Assembly: GCF_017377855.1 (NCBI RefSeq)
Contig: NZ_JAFREP010000012.1
Coordinates: 1-64,000 of the forward strand
DNA length: 64,000 nt
From: Acanthopleuribacter pedis
GTDB taxonomy: Bacteria > Acidobacteriota > Holophagae > Acanthopleuribacterales > Acanthopleuribacteraceae
Direction: 5' to 3'
Shown here: piece after piece, positions 17,500 through 29,700 of the stretch
Layout: every line of letters begins with the position of its first letter
Numbering within the stretch: position 1 is the first letter of the stretch
The notes under the pieces: generated by a model
What the model was told of the DNA's origin: nothing
The model's input: only the letters and a program-made list of their open reading frames with translations
The model's database searches: none
Translations under genes and position numbers: made by a program

Positions 17500-17928
17500 A
17501 TGACAACCGATACCGACAAAAAAGCGGCCGCCGTTCGTGAAGTCGAGGAATTCCACCAGTTCTTCCAAGATTGGTTTACCGGCACCTTACCGCGCACCGC
17601 GCAAGCCTTTGCGCGCTTCAGCGACAACCTCGCGCCCGACTTTGAACTGATCTCGCCACGCGGCGACTTGTTGGCGCGATCCGCCCTGGTCAACGGCTTG
17701 GAACAAGCCCACGGCAAGCTGCCCAAAACCATCAAAATCTGGGTGCGCGACGTTAAGGTGCGTTCCCTCGGCGCAGGTTTGTGGTTGGCCACCTACGAGG
17801 AATGGCAGGATAAAGGCGACGGCGAGCGCGGCCGTTTGAGCACGGTTGTGTTCCGCGAACACGCCGCCTCACCCAACGGCATGCTCTGGCTTCACGTTCA
17901 CGAAACCTGGCTTCCCGATGCCAAATAA
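17500..17928 (+). CDS. NTF2-like/DUF4440-type small protein
   Basis: 142 aa. The body (VREVEEFHQFFQDWFTG ... FARFSDNLAPDFELISPRG ... LVNGLEQAHGK ... WLATYEEWQ ... HVHETWLP) follows the SnoaL/DUF4440 cone fold: a long first helix, a DF-x-x-ISP turn, and closing beta strands. Members are enzymes or ligand-binding proteins of varied function, so no reaction is assigned. Reading could begin 17 codons earlier at 17449, but the ATG at 17500 has GGTGAG just upstream and gives the usual N-terminus. It converges on the 17929 gene with no gap. Confidence 0.8.
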   Translation: MTTDTDKKAAAVREVEEFHQFFQDWFTGTLPRTAQAFARFSDNLAPDFELISPRGDLLARSALVNGLEQAHGKLPKTIKIWVRDVKVRSLGAGLWLATYEEWQDKGDGERGRLSTVVFREHAASPNGMLWLHVHETWLPDAK

Positions 17929-18435
17929 CTATTTTTTCTTTGGCTCTTTCTTTTTGTCACCACCGGGAACAGAAAACATTGAGGTGATTTCTTCGTTCGG
18001 GTTGGGAATGGTCAGTTTTCCGCCGCGATCAAACAAATAGCGAATCACCGCGAAAAGCAAACCCAATACATTAAGTCCCATGGTGACCACGGCCCACTTT
18101 AATACTTCGTTGTCTAGCTTAAAACCAAAGAAATTGAACCCCTGAAGGATAAACATTAGGGCAATGAAGCCGAGCCAAAAGCATACTAACCAATAAACCT
18201 TGCTCGCATAATTCTTGCGCTCGTCGATATCTTGCTGAAGACCCCGTAGTTGAATGCTGGAAAGGGTCTGCTGTTCCTTTGAGCTTTCGCCCGTGCGCGT
18301 GTGAAAGGATGGGGCCTGTTCCGAGGCGTTTTGGTAAAAGGACACTTCGTCCCGGCTATCGTCTTTTGGATCTTGGACGACCTTGGGCAGTGGCGGAACG
18401 ATTTTTGGTTCAGACGGCTCTTGATTGGTTGGCAT
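17929..18435 (-). CDS. Two-TM membrane protein, candidate PanAT toxin
   Basis: 168 aa from the ATG at 18435, whose start lies inside the 3' end of the Panacea gene (26-bp overlap). A polar N-terminal half includes a probable helix ending in DERKNYASKVYW. Two transmembrane helices follow (about 97-118 and 126-148), the second ending in GLLFAVIRYLF, and then a basic tail (GGDKKKEPKKK). The layout (cytoplasmic N-domain, 2-TM hairpin, overlap with a Panacea-domain gene) resembles membrane effectors paired with Panacea antitoxins. Panacea genes are known to partner with many unrelated toxins, so the toxin role is inferred from position only. Confidence 0.7.
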   Translation of the reverse strand: MPTNQEPSEPKIVPPLPKVVQDPKDDSRDEVSFYQNASEQAPSFHTRTGESSKEQQTLSSIQLRGLQQDIDERKNYASKVYWLVCFWLGFIALMFILQGFNFFGFKLDNEVLKWAVVTMGLNVLGLLFAVIRYLFDRGGKLTIPNPNEEITSMFSVPGGDKKKEPKKK

Positions 18436-18919
18436 CGTTAACCCAGTTGGCAAAGTGATCTCGAATCAATTCGTTGGGAATATCTTTTCCGTAAATGCCC
18501 TCTTCGTAGGCGCGATCCCAGGGGCCGCCCGGCTCGTGCGTGAGGTTGTAGAGTTGGGTGGTAGAAAGGTGCCCGTATTGGTTTACGACCTGGTCAATGA
18601 CGCTTTTTGCCCCGTTGTAATTCGGGGTGGCCGGGATTTCCGGCTTGGAGAACCACCCGGTGGCCGGCACAAAATCAAGTGCGAAGCGTTTAATGGGGTT
18701 GCCGCCCCACTCTTTAAACTCATGGTAAAGCGTTGGGATGACCGGGCCGTATTTCCAGGCTTCCACGGTTTCGTTGATCAGCGGTTGGCCGTAAAGTGCG
18801 TAGTAGAATCCGTGGGCTAGGTAGGTAAGCTTTTGGATTTGGAACGGGGTAAAGCCGTCGAATGCTTCAGAGTGGTTCAGTATTTCATTCGCAACGGCTT
18901 TTGATGGTAGATAGGCCAT
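18410..18919 (-). CDS. Panacea (DUF4065/SocA-like) antitoxin
   Basis: 169 aa. The sequence follows the Panacea/GepA domain (DUF4065) closely: a start similar to 'LPSKAVANEIL', then QIQKLTYLAHGFYYALYG, the hallmark VEAWKYGPVIPTLYHEFK near residue 50, and LSTTQLYNLTHEPGGPWDRA near 120. Established knowledge: Panacea proteins are hyperpromiscuous antitoxins; SocA is an adaptor for ClpXP degradation of its toxin. Here the gene overlaps a two-TM protein, the expected toxin position. The ribosome-binding site is unusually strong (AGGAGGAGGT, 4-5 bases before the ATG), which would favour excess antitoxin. It lies downstream of the NRPS on the same strand but has its own candidate promoter. Confidence 0.9.
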   Translation of the reverse strand: MAYLPSKAVANEILNHSEAFDGFTPFQIQKLTYLAHGFYYALYGQPLINETVEAWKYGPVIPTLYHEFKEWGGNPIKRFALDFVPATGWFSKPEIPATPNYNGAKSVIDQVVNQYGHLSTTQLYNLTHEPGGPWDRAYEEGIYGKDIPNELIRDHFANWVNDANQSRAV

Positions 18920-18996
18920 ACCTCACCTCCTCCTTGAAGCCTGGGTCATGTCGAACCAATAACAGGTTAACACAACTTTTTGTTTGTTAAAGTTCC

Positions 18997-19025
18997 AACC
19001 TAGTCCGTTATTTTTTGAAAGTCAA
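18997..19025 (-). promoter_or_regulatory. Candidate promoter of the Panacea operon
   Basis: On the minus strand, TTGACT (19020-19025) is followed after 17 bases by TAGGTT (18997-19002), a fair -35 and a weak -10. It sits about 80 bases before the antitoxin start. Prediction only. Confidence 0.3.
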
Positions 19026-19074
19026 GTGGGTGCAACGACAAATCGAGGCTCCTCAAGCCCCTGGCGTTTTTGGG

Positions 19075-22000
19075 TTAACGGCGGCGGCGGGTGCCTCGCG
19101 CTTGCTTGCGTTTGCGGGCTCGGTCGCGGGCCTCATCCGCCGCGACTTGGCCTTGGTCCGCGCCCCTGAGAGCCTCTGCCAGCGTGACCACCGTTGGGTT
19201 GGCGAAGATGTCGGTGACCTTTACCTCGCGATCCAGTTGCGCCTGCAGCGTGCCCTGGAGCTGGACCAGTTGCAGCGAGTTGGCGCCCAGCTCAAAGAAG
19301 TTGTCGCGCGTGCCGATGCGTTCCACTTCGAAGATGGCCGCCGCGGCTTCCGCGATTTGCTGTTCCAAAGCGTCCCGTGGGGTGCCTTCGCCCGATGCGC
19401 CGCCCGTTTTGGGTTCTTCCTCTTGCAGCAGGATGCTGTTGTCTTGGGGGAGTTGGTCGACCCACAGGACCTGGTGTGGCAAGGCAAATGCCGGCAAGCG
19501 TTCCGTCAAAGTGATTTGTAAGGCCTCGGTGTTAACCCCCGCCTCGGCGGCGGTCAAGGTGCGCGGGCCGTCTGCCATGGCTGCCGCACCGCGCTGTTCC
19601 GTCACCATCTGTTGGGTGATCTTTTGTTGTTCGGCCAAGGCGTCGTTAAGGGCGAGCGGCTTTTCGGCAATCGCACCCCCGAAGAAGAAGTGAATGCACT
19701 GGTAACCCTCGCTGAAGGCGGCGAGGTCGCGCCAGTTCGCCACGTCCATGCCGCCCAGCGGACAGACGCCGATGTGGTACCGCATGCCCTCGTGCATCAG
19801 GCGTTGACCCAGGTCGCCCGCGTCGACCAGGTTCCAGGCCGCGTAGGGCGTGGATTGATCGGCTAGGAAGAGCAGGGTGAAAGCCGCGCTGTCGAAAATG
19901 GGCCGGTTGATGGGGCCGTGGTCGTTGCGTTTGGCGCGCGGACGCGCCGCGACCTGTTGTAGCTGGTGGGTGTCGGGTTGGTACTGATAGACACCCGCGG
20001 GCAAACCCGCAACGGCGCCGGCCTTGAGTTCCAGTAGGAACCGGAACATGGTTGCATCGACCCGGTCGTTTTGTTCCGAGGCCGGCGGGCGCAACGCGGC
20101 CAGCCAACTGCCGAACACGGCGACGGGGATGGCGCGTTGTTCGTAGACCCGGGGCGAACGGCGTCCGGCGAACAGGCGTTCGGTAATGCTGTCGACGGCG
20201 GCGGGTTGCAGCGCAACGGCCGTGGCACTGTCGAAGTCACGGGGTAAACCGCGTTGTTCCATTTTGAAGCTGAGGCGCGCGAAGGGATCGGTGACGGGTT
20301 CGAAAGACGGGGCGCTGTCCGCCGCGGCCAAGCCGGGCGGCACGGCGCGATCAGTTTCCGTGGTCGCGACCGAACCGCCCGCGGTGCAAAGCGCGGTGCC
20401 GTGGACCCAGCGTTCGTTATCACCCCAGGTGAGCATCGTGGCAAGCTCGGCGGCGATCCGGGGGTTGACGGGGCTACAGCTGAGGCCGAGTTGATCGGCT
20501 TCTTCCGCCACCAGGCGGTTCATGTAACCGGCTTCGAGGTAACAGAAATCGATGCCCCAGTCCGGGTAAAGCGGCAGGACGGCGTCGTGCAGGCCGACAA
20601 AATGCAGGGCGACGCTTGGACTGTTGCTCGGGACTTGGTCGCTGAGGTAAGCCAGCTTGAATTCGGCCGGGTGGAATTGGTAAATCCCCGCGGCGAAACC
20701 CGGCACGCCGTCATCGGCGAGGACCAGGTAGACCTGGACCGGGTAGAGACCGCCGCCGGAGGGATAGCGGTACTTGGGCACGGCCACGCCGTCTGGTTGG
20801 ATCTGGCGCAGGCAGGCGAGCACGCGACCGAGGAGCTCGCCGCTCCAGCGTTCGACCACGGTGGGAATGGCCGGTTTCCATGGGGCCGGCTCGTCCTCGG
20901 CCAGGTCGAAACAGGGCAGGGTTGTGTCTTCCTGTGTGGGTGTTCCTTGTTCGCCTCGGGCGGGGACCAAGTAGGCGGTCAACTGGTCATCGGTTCCGGG
21001 GCGCGACGTCCAACGCAAGCTTGCCTCGGCCACGTCGGGATGGTTGCGCAGGATGGTTTCAACATCATCAACGGCCACGCGCATCCCGCCGTGTTGCAGG
21101 TGGCGCGGGGGTTCGGCGATCAGGTGCAGCAGGCCGTTGCCGTCGATGCGTGCTTTGTGGCCGGTACGCAGCAGGCGTGCGCCGGTGTCCGGGTGTTGCA
21201 GCCAGGCCGGGTTGGGTTCGTCGGTTTCCGGGAAGGGTCGGCCGAGCAGCGGGCCGCCGAGGACCAGTTCCCCGGCAACATGCAGCGGGCAGGGTGCCAA
21301 ACGGCTGTTCAGCACGGCGACTTGCATCCCCGGCAGCGCAAAGCCGTGGGGGACATGTCCGGTGACGTCGTCGTTCGCTTCCAGCACCAGGCAGGTCGCC
21401 CACAAGGCCGAACCCGGGAACGCGTGGTATCGGGTGAGTGCGGTGCCGGGAACCAGCTCGCGCCACCGGGCGAGGTCGCTGTCGCGGAGCGGGCTGTCGT
21501 TGACGATCAGGCGGCGCAGGTTCGCGGGTGGGGTGAGCGGTTCGCCGGCGGCGCGCCGGGCCTCGAAGCGGTTGAGGAAGGCGGTGACCTGATCCCAGGG
21601 TGCCCGCCACAGCGTCACCCCTTCTTGTTCCAACATGGTGTGGTGTTGATCGGGTTCGAAACGGGCCGGTTTCTCGGGAAGCACGAGGGTGACGCCGGCG
21701 CCGAGCATCCCGAAGATGTCGTAGAGCGATCCGGGTTGGCCGAGGGGACAGGTAACCGCGAGGCGATCACCGGCCAGAGGTTCGAGCAAGCGCGTGAAGG
21801 AGAACACGGCGTGCTGTAAGGTGCCGTGGTCGTAGCGCAACGCGCGTGGCGGATCGGCGAAGGGCGCTTCGAAAATAAGGCAGGCCGGATCGCTCGCGCT
21901 CGCGGGGCAGGCGTTGAGGCGGTGGATGGGTTCGCGGAACCAGTCCTGGTTAAAGATCAGCGCGGGTGCCTCGCTGTCGGCACCGAGGGATAGGCGCGCG

Positions 22001-23736
22001 GCGAGGTGGGGCAGGGTAATCACGGCGACGGCCCCACTCCGCGCCAGCATGGCGGCGGCGCAGGGGTCGGGCAGGTGGGCGTCGATGACGGTGAAGGCGG
22101 CGCCGGCTTCCAGCACACCCAGCATGGCGGCGATTTGCAGCGGCGGGGTGTCCAGGTAGACAGCGACCATGTCGCCGACGTTGACGGGGTTGCGTTCCAA
22201 GGCGGCGGCCACCTGGTGGGCGGCGTTGGTCAGGCGTTTGGTGCGGGTGCGCGATTCCCCGTGAACCAAGGCAACCGCGTCAGGGTCGGCGCCGGCTTGT
22301 TCGAAGAAGGCGCTTTGCAGCAGCGCATCGTGGGGCGGGTTGAAGGTCGGTGCGCCTGGCATGGGCGCGGCGGGCAGGAAGTCGGCGGCGGATTGAGACC
22401 AATCGGCATCCTCGGCCGCGAGTTGGTTCAACAAGCGGTTGTAGGCGGCGAACATGTCCTCGACCACGTGCTCGTGGAACAAGCCGTCGACGACGTCCCA
22501 GGTCCAGGAGAGTTGCCCGTCTTCCTCCACAACCTGGTGATCGAGCCAGACCTGGGGCGTTTGGGAAACGCTGTAAACGACGTCGCCGAAGGCCTGGCGT
22601 TTGCGCTGGTCGTCCTCGCCGTGGTCGCCGCCGAAGAGGCGGCTGGTGAAGACGATGGGCGCGCGCGGGGCTACGTCGCCGCCGGAACGGCGCACGATCT
22701 CGCGCAGAACCTCGACGCCGTTCATCTCGCGATGGTCGAGGTCGCGCCAGAGCTGTTCTTGCACGCGGCGGGCGCGTTCGCTGAAGGCGGGATCGCGGTC
22801 GCCGGAGAAATCGGTGTCGACGGCGAGCAAGGTCAGCGAGGTGAAGTCGCCCATCAGTTCGTTGACGTCGGGATGGTAGGCGGTGCGGTTGAAGGTGGTC
22901 AGGTTGAGGGTGAAGCGCGGGTTGCTGCTCCAGGCGCCGAGGATTTCGCAGAAGGCGGCCAGCAACAAACCGGAGGGGGTGAGGTTGCGTTGTTGGGCGC
23001 GGCGGCTCAGGGTGTGCCAGGTGCTTTGCGGCAGGTGGGCCTGGAAGCGGCGGAAACGTGGGGTATCGCCGGGTTGCGGCAGCTTGGCCACGGGTAGGTC
23101 GGGCCCACCCGGCAGGTGGTCGAGGCGGCGCAGCCAATAATCGCGGGCGCGTGCGAAGCGGGCCTCGGTGCGCATGGTGTTTTGGGTAAGGACGTAGTCG
23201 CGGAAGGAACAACCCAGTTGGGGCAGTTCGTCGCCGCGGCCTTCCATCACCATGGCCAGATCGCGGAACAGGATCCGCGAGGACCAAGCGTCGGCGATGA
23301 GTAGGTCGAAACTGAGGTGCAGGCGGGTGCGGTTCTCGGGCAGCAGCGAGGCGCGCACCTCGAAGATCGGCCAAACGGTGGTGTCGCGCACCTGGTGGGA
23401 CATGCGTTCGCGCGTTGCCCACAGGGCGGCGCCGAGGTCGGCCTCGTTGTGCGCGCGCAGGTCCTCGCGGCCGATGGCGTAGTCGTCGGGATCTTCGAGG
23501 ATCCGCTGTTCCCCGCCGGCGTCAATCACGAGGCGCAGTGCTTCGTGACGTTGAATCATTTGCTGGAAGCCGGCCTCGAAGCGGTCGAGATCAAAATGAT
23601 CGCGTTCCAGTTCATAGTAGGCGTGGGCGGCGATGTTGCCGCCGGCAAGGCCCTGCATGCGGCCGATCCAATAGGCTTGTTGCACGGGGGTTAGTGGGAA
23701 GGGTTGGTGACCGTTGGCGGGATCGGCGACGAGCGC
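19075..23736 (-). other. NRPS module 5: Cy4, dead A with inserted tandem Ox, PCP5
   Basis: Residues 4661-6213. Cy4 keeps D4804-LLIA-D4809-AW-S4812. The following A-like region (~5125-5600) has lost its core: where FTSGSTG.PKG is expected it reads IFEAPFADPPRALRYDHG (~5285), and where T.NGKLDR is expected it reads PQDNSILLQ (~6090). Between A8 and A9/A10 sit two nitroreductase-like units. The first has YPSGGGLYPVQVYLVL (~5650) and LEAGYMNRLV; the second has RRSPRVYEQRAIP (~5855) and GVCPLGGMD (~5985). They match FMN thiazoline oxidases inserted in A domains (EpoP, BlmIII). BlmIII likewise has an inactive A domain and is charged by another module. PCP5 has Ser6147. Confidence 0.85.
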
Positions 23737-26700
23737 GGGCAGTTCGTCCGCGCGTTCGAGGGTTTCACCGCGGGCGCGCATCTCCCCGACGACGGTGGCC
23801 AACTTGGCGACGGTGAGGTTGTCGAACAGGTGTTGCAGGGTGAGTGGGACGTGCAGGAAGCGGCGCAGCGCGGTCAACAAGCTGAGCGCGAGCAAGGAGT
23901 TGCCGCCCAGATCGAAGAAGGCGTCGTTGCGGCCGACCTGATCGATGCGAAGCACCTCCTGCCAGAGTTCGGCGATGCGTTCCTCCAGCGGACCCCGGCC
24001 GGCGTCGTGGATGCGGTCGCCTTTGCCCGGTTGCGGGCTGGGCAATGCTTTGCGGTCGAGTTTGCCGTTGGCGGTGAGCGGCAGGTGGTCCAGTTGCAGG
24101 AAGAATTGCGGCACCATGTACTCGGGCAGATCATGGGCGACGAAGGCGCGGTAATGGTCAAGATCGAGCGGGGTTTCCCGTTGTTCGGGGTGACGCACGA
24201 TGTAGGCAACCAGACGGCGTGTGCCGCCGGGGCCGGCTTGGCCGTCGACCCAAGGCGCGTCGACGACGGCCTCCACCACCCCGGGATGGCGCAGCAGGCA
24301 GGCTTCGATTTCGCCCAGCTCGATGCGGTAACCGCCGACTTTGACCTGGTGGTCGATGCGGCCGAGGAACTCGATGTTCCCGTCGGGCAACAGACGGCCG
24401 AGGTCGCCGGTGCGGTAGAGGCGGTTGCCGTCGGGGTCGCTGAAGAAGGCTTTGCGGGTGAGGTCGGGGGCGCCGTAGTACTCGCGGGCGACGCCGATCC
24501 CGCCGATGTAAATGTCGCCGGCGACCCAGTGGGGACGGGGTTGGCGGCGTTGGTCCAAGACCCACATGCTCTGGTTGGCCATGGCTTTGCCGTAGGGCAC
24601 GCTGACGGCGTCGGCGGGCAAGGTATCGATGGGGTAGATAATCGACCAAATCGAACCCTCGGTGGCACCGCCCATGGAGATCACGGTGACGTCCGGCAAT
24701 TGGGCGCGTAGGCGCGGCGGGGTATCGAGCGCGATCCAGTCGCCGCTGAGCATCACCAGCCGCAGCGAATCGGGCAGCTGTTCGCCGTTGCCCTCGCAGT
24801 AAGTGAGCAGGAGCGCGACCAAGGCGGGCACCGAGTTCCAAATGCTGACCCGGTGCTGTTCGAGCAGGTTCAGCCAGGAGGCGGGGTCGGGGTGTTCGCT
24901 GTCGACCGGGTAAACCACGGTTGCCCCGGCGGCGAGGGTGCCGAATAGGTCGTAGACGGAGAGGTCGAAGTGGAGCTGCGAAAGGGCGAACACGGCGTCG
25001 CCGGCTTTGACGGAAAACCGTTCGTTGATATCGGCGCAGGTGTTGACGGCGCCGCGGTGTTCGATGGCGACGCCCTTGGGTTCACCGGTCGAACCGGAGG
25101 TGAAAATGACATAGGCGAGGCGGTTGGGGGTGGTGTCGCGGGGCGGCGGTTGGGTCGGTGCTTCGTTGGGATCGCACCAGTCGACACGCAGGTGGGTGGT
25201 GGTGTCGGGCCAACTGAGGCGGTCGTCCCAGGTGGCGGTGGTCAGCACCAGGCGGGTGTGGGCGCGGTCCAAAATGCGTTGGCGGCGTTCCAACGGCCAC
25301 CTGGGATCCATCGGCAAGTAGGCGGCGCCGGCGAGGGTGACACCCAGCGCGGCGGCGGCCTGGAAACGGCCTTTTTCCATGCAGACCACGACCAGTTCTT
25401 CCTGTTTGACGCCTTGTTCCTGCAACCAAGTCGCGATCTGGAAGGCGCGTTTGGCGAGTTGGTCGTAGGTCCAGCTTTGGTCGCCGTCGATGATTGCCGG
25501 CGCATCCGGTTTTTGGCGCCATTGGGCCAGGAAGCCGTCGTGCAACAGACCTTGCGGTAATTCGGCGGCCGTGTTGTTGACCTCGGCGACTTGCTGCAAC
25601 ACGGTTTCCGGGGTCAGGGCGGCGAGGGTTTGCGACCCGATTTGGGGATCGTCGGCCATGGTGTTCAACAAGGTCTCAAACGCGGCGAACATGTGGTCGA
25701 CGACGCCCGGCATGAACAGGTCGGCGACGGTGTCCCAGGTCCAGGCGAGGGTGCCGTCTTCCTCGAAGACCTGCTTGTCGAGCCAGACCTGAGGGGTTTG
25801 GGACACGGCGTAAACGACGCGCGAGGGCGAGCCGTCCTGGTTGGCGGGCAGCAGGGGCTGTTCTTCCTCGCCGCCGAAGAGGCGGCTGGTGAAGACAACC
25901 GGCATCAAGGCGCCGGGCGCGCGACCGCTGCGGCGGGCCAGATCGCGGATGACCTGGATGCCGCTGTAATGGCGGTGGTCGAGATCTTGCCAAAGCTGCT
26001 GTTGCAGGCGGCGGGCACGGGCGCCGAAGGCCTGATCCTCCGCCTCGCGGTGGTCGACGGCGAGTAGGGTTAGCGACGTGAAGTCACCGACCAGTTCGTC
26101 GATGTCGTCGTGGAGCGGGAGTCGGTTAAAGGTGGTGACGTTGATGGTGAAGGCTGGGTTCTGACTCCAGCAACCCAGCACCTCGGCGTAGGCGGCCAGC
26201 ACCAATCCGGTCGGGGTCACGCCGAGCCGGCCCGCGAGGCGTTGCAGGCGTTGCCATTGTTGGGCGTTAAGCGCGCCGGCGCGGCGTTCGAAACGCGGGT
26301 CGGTGATGCTGCCGGGATCGGTGGCCTGGGGCAGGTCGGGCGCGGCGGGAAGGTCGCCGAGCCGGGCCGACCAGTAGGCGGCGGAACGCTGGTACAGCTC
26401 GGTTTCGGGCAGGTGCTGCATGGCGGTAACCACGTCGCGGAACTGGAGTGCCAGTGGCGGGCGGACGCTTGTCGGGTCCGCGTACAGCGCGGTGAATTCC
26501 TGGAACAGCAGGCGCGCGCTCCAGGCGTCGGCGATGAGCAGGTCGAAGCTGAAGTGCAGACGGACCCGCGCATCGTCGAGACGGCTGAGGCGAATTTCGA
26601 ACAGCGGCCACTTGTCGGTTTCGAGGACCTGGTGGGAAAGCTGCTCGCGGGTGTTTTCCAGGTGGTAACGCTGTTCACCCGGCTCAAGTGCGCGGTAGTC

Positions 26701-29700
26701 GGCGGTAGCGATCTCAAAGGGCGGCAGGCTGTCGAAGGGAAGCACCCGTTGCATACCCTCGTCGTCGATCACGCAACGCAGCATGTCGTGGCGTTGGATC
26801 AGCGTGCGCCATGCGGCGGTGGTGCGGTTGGGATCGTTGGTGGTCAAGTCCAATTCAAAGTAAAAGTGCGCGGCGATGTTGCCCAGTTCCATCGCACCCT
26901 GGCGACCCATCCAGTAGGCGTGCTGGATGTCGTTGAGGGGGAAGGGTTGATGCCGTTGTTCGGCATCCAAGGTCAGCGGCGGCAGGTCGACGCCGCCGGT
27001 TTCGCCGCGTTCACCGCCCTGGCGTTCGCTGACGAGACGCGACAAGGCACCGATGGTTGGTTGGTCGAAGAACTCCCGCAGGGAGACGTCCACCCCGGTC
27101 TCCTTGTGGAGTTGGTTGAGCATGCGGATGGCGAGCAGCGAGTTGCCGCCAAAGCGGAAAAAGCCCGTGGCCAGGTTCAGCTCTTCCGTCGGCACGTTCA
27201 GCGTGCGTGACCAAGTGTCGACCAGTTTAAATTCGAGTGGCGTGTGGGGGCGGTGGTCCTCGTCGCCTTCGCCGGCTTGGAAGTCGGGCGCGGGCAAAGC
27301 TTTGCGGTCGAGCTTGCCGTTGGCGGTGAGGGGCAGGTGGTCGAGGGCGACCCAGGCGGCGGGGATCATGTAATCGGGTAAACGCCGCGCAAGCTGTTGT
27401 TCCAACTCGGGAATCGGCGGTAATTCGCCGTCCTCGGTGACCAGCCAAGCGACCAGGCGTTTGGGGCCGCCCGCTTCGCCGAGGGCGCCGCAGATCGCGC
27501 TTTGCACCGCTTCTATCGCGTTGAGGGCACTTTCGATTTCGCCCAGCTCAATGCGGTGGCCTTGGATTTTGACCTGGAAATCCTCGCGGCCGAGAAATTC
27601 GATGTTGCCGTCGGGTTGGTAGCGGCCCAGGTCGCCGGTGCGGTACAGCCGTTCGCCGGTGCGGGGATGCAGTACAAAGGCCGCGTTGGTTTTTTGCGGG
27701 TCGTTCCAGTAACAGCGGGCGAGGCCGGCGCCGCCGATGTAAAGGTCGCCGGGGACCCAGACGGGGCAGGCCTCCATGGCGTGGTTGAGCACGTGGAAGG
27801 TCTGGTTGCGCATGGGTTTGCCGTAGGGAATGCTGTTCCACTCGGCGGAGACGGTGTCGATGGGGTAGAGGATGGACCACACGGCGGCCTCGGTGGCACC
27901 GCCGCCGCTCCACAAGGTGATCTCGGGCGCGCGTTGGCGGATGCGGTTGGGCAGGTCGAGCGGGATCCAGTCGCCGGACATGAGCACGAGGCGCAGGCGT
28001 TCAGGGAGATCCTGCTCGCGGCCCTCGCAATAAATCACCAGCATTTCCATCAGGGCGGGGACCGAGTTCCAGAAACTCACGCCGTGTTTTTGACAGAGTT
28101 CGAACCAGCGGTCGGGGGCGCGGGTGGCGTCGGCCTCGGGCAGGACCAGCGCGGCGCCGACGGTGAGCGGTCCAAAGATGTCGTAAACGGAAAGGTCGAA
28201 GCTCAACGAGGAGAGCGCAAAGACGCGGTCCTCGGCGGTAAGGGCGAAACGCGCGTTGATGTCGACGAGGGTGTTGTACGCGGCGCCGTGGTCGAGGGCG
28301 ACGCCCTTCGGGTGCCCGGTCGATCCCGACGTATATATAATGTAGGCGAGGTCGTAAGGCGACTGGCGCGAGACCCCGGGCCGGGGCGTGCCCACCTCGG
28401 GGGCGGCGTCGGGTAGGACGACGATGGGGACGTGGTCGGGGAAGGAAAGCGATCCGGCCAAGGTCGCGGTGGTGACCACGGCGCGGGCGCCGGCATTGGC
28501 GATGATGTAGTCGCGCCGTTGTTGCGGGAGCGCGGCGTCGATGGGCAGGTAGGCGCCGCCGGCGTCGTGGATACCGAGCACCGCGGCGACCTGCTGCCAG
28601 CCCTTGTGCATCACGACCGCCACGCACAAGCCGGCTTTAATCCCTTGGTCGACCAGCCGGCCGCCCAGTTCTTGGGCCGCGGCGGCGAGCACACCGTAGG
28701 AGAGCGTCGTCTCGCCGGTGATCAGCGCGGGCCGTTGCGGGTGTTGCAGCGCGTTTTTAAAGAAGGCGTCGTGCAGGCAGTGGGGTTCGACGTCGACGAT
28801 GGTGTTGTTGACCTCGCGGCACAGGTCTTGTTGCCATTTGGGGAGCAGGTGTAGGTAGGGGACCTCCCAGGCGGGCGGGTTCTCGGCGAGGTCGATCAAT
28901 AGGTTGTGGTAGGCCTTGAACAGATCGTCGGCGAGTCCGTCCGGCAGAAGGTCGGCGATGATGTCCCAGGTTAGGAACAGTCGGCCGTCTTGCTCACGCA
29001 CCTGGTGGTCGAGCCAGACTTGTGGGGTTTGGGAGGTGGCGTACACCACGTCGCCACCGAGGGGGACGAAGTCGCCGCTTTTGCCGTAGCTGTCGAGCAG
29101 GCTGGTAAACACGATGGGGGCGAGCGCACCGGGAGCCCGGCCGAGGCGACGCGCCCACTCGCGCATGACTTCCAGGCCGCCGAAGGCACGGTGTTCCAAA
29201 TCCTGCCAAAGTTGTTCTTGCAGGGTTTTGGCACGATGGGCGAAGTTGTTGCCGTTCCCGTCGATTTCGAGCAGGTTCATCGAGGTGAAGTCACCGACGA
29301 CGTGGTCGACCTGTTCGTGGACCTGTTGGCGGTTAAAGGTGGTGACATTCAGGGTGAAGCGGCGCGTGCGGCTCCAGCGACCCAACACCTCGGCGAAGGC
29401 GGCGAGCACCAGGCCGGACGGGCTGAGGCCGCGTTTTTTGGCGTCGTTGGTGAGGGACAACCAATGGGCGGGTTCGAGCACGGCGTGGTAGCGCTCGAAG
29501 CGCGGCTCCCCAATCTCGCCGAGGCTTTTCTCCAGCGGCAGTTGCGGCGCGGGCGGCAGTTGTTCGAGACGGTTGATCCACCACACGCGGTCGCGCCGGT
29601 AGGCTTCGTGCTCCACGCGCTGCAGGTCGGCGAGCAGGTAGTCGCGGAAGGTGAGGTCGAGCGCGGGCAAGGGTTGGCCGGGGTTGCGGTAGGCCCGTTC

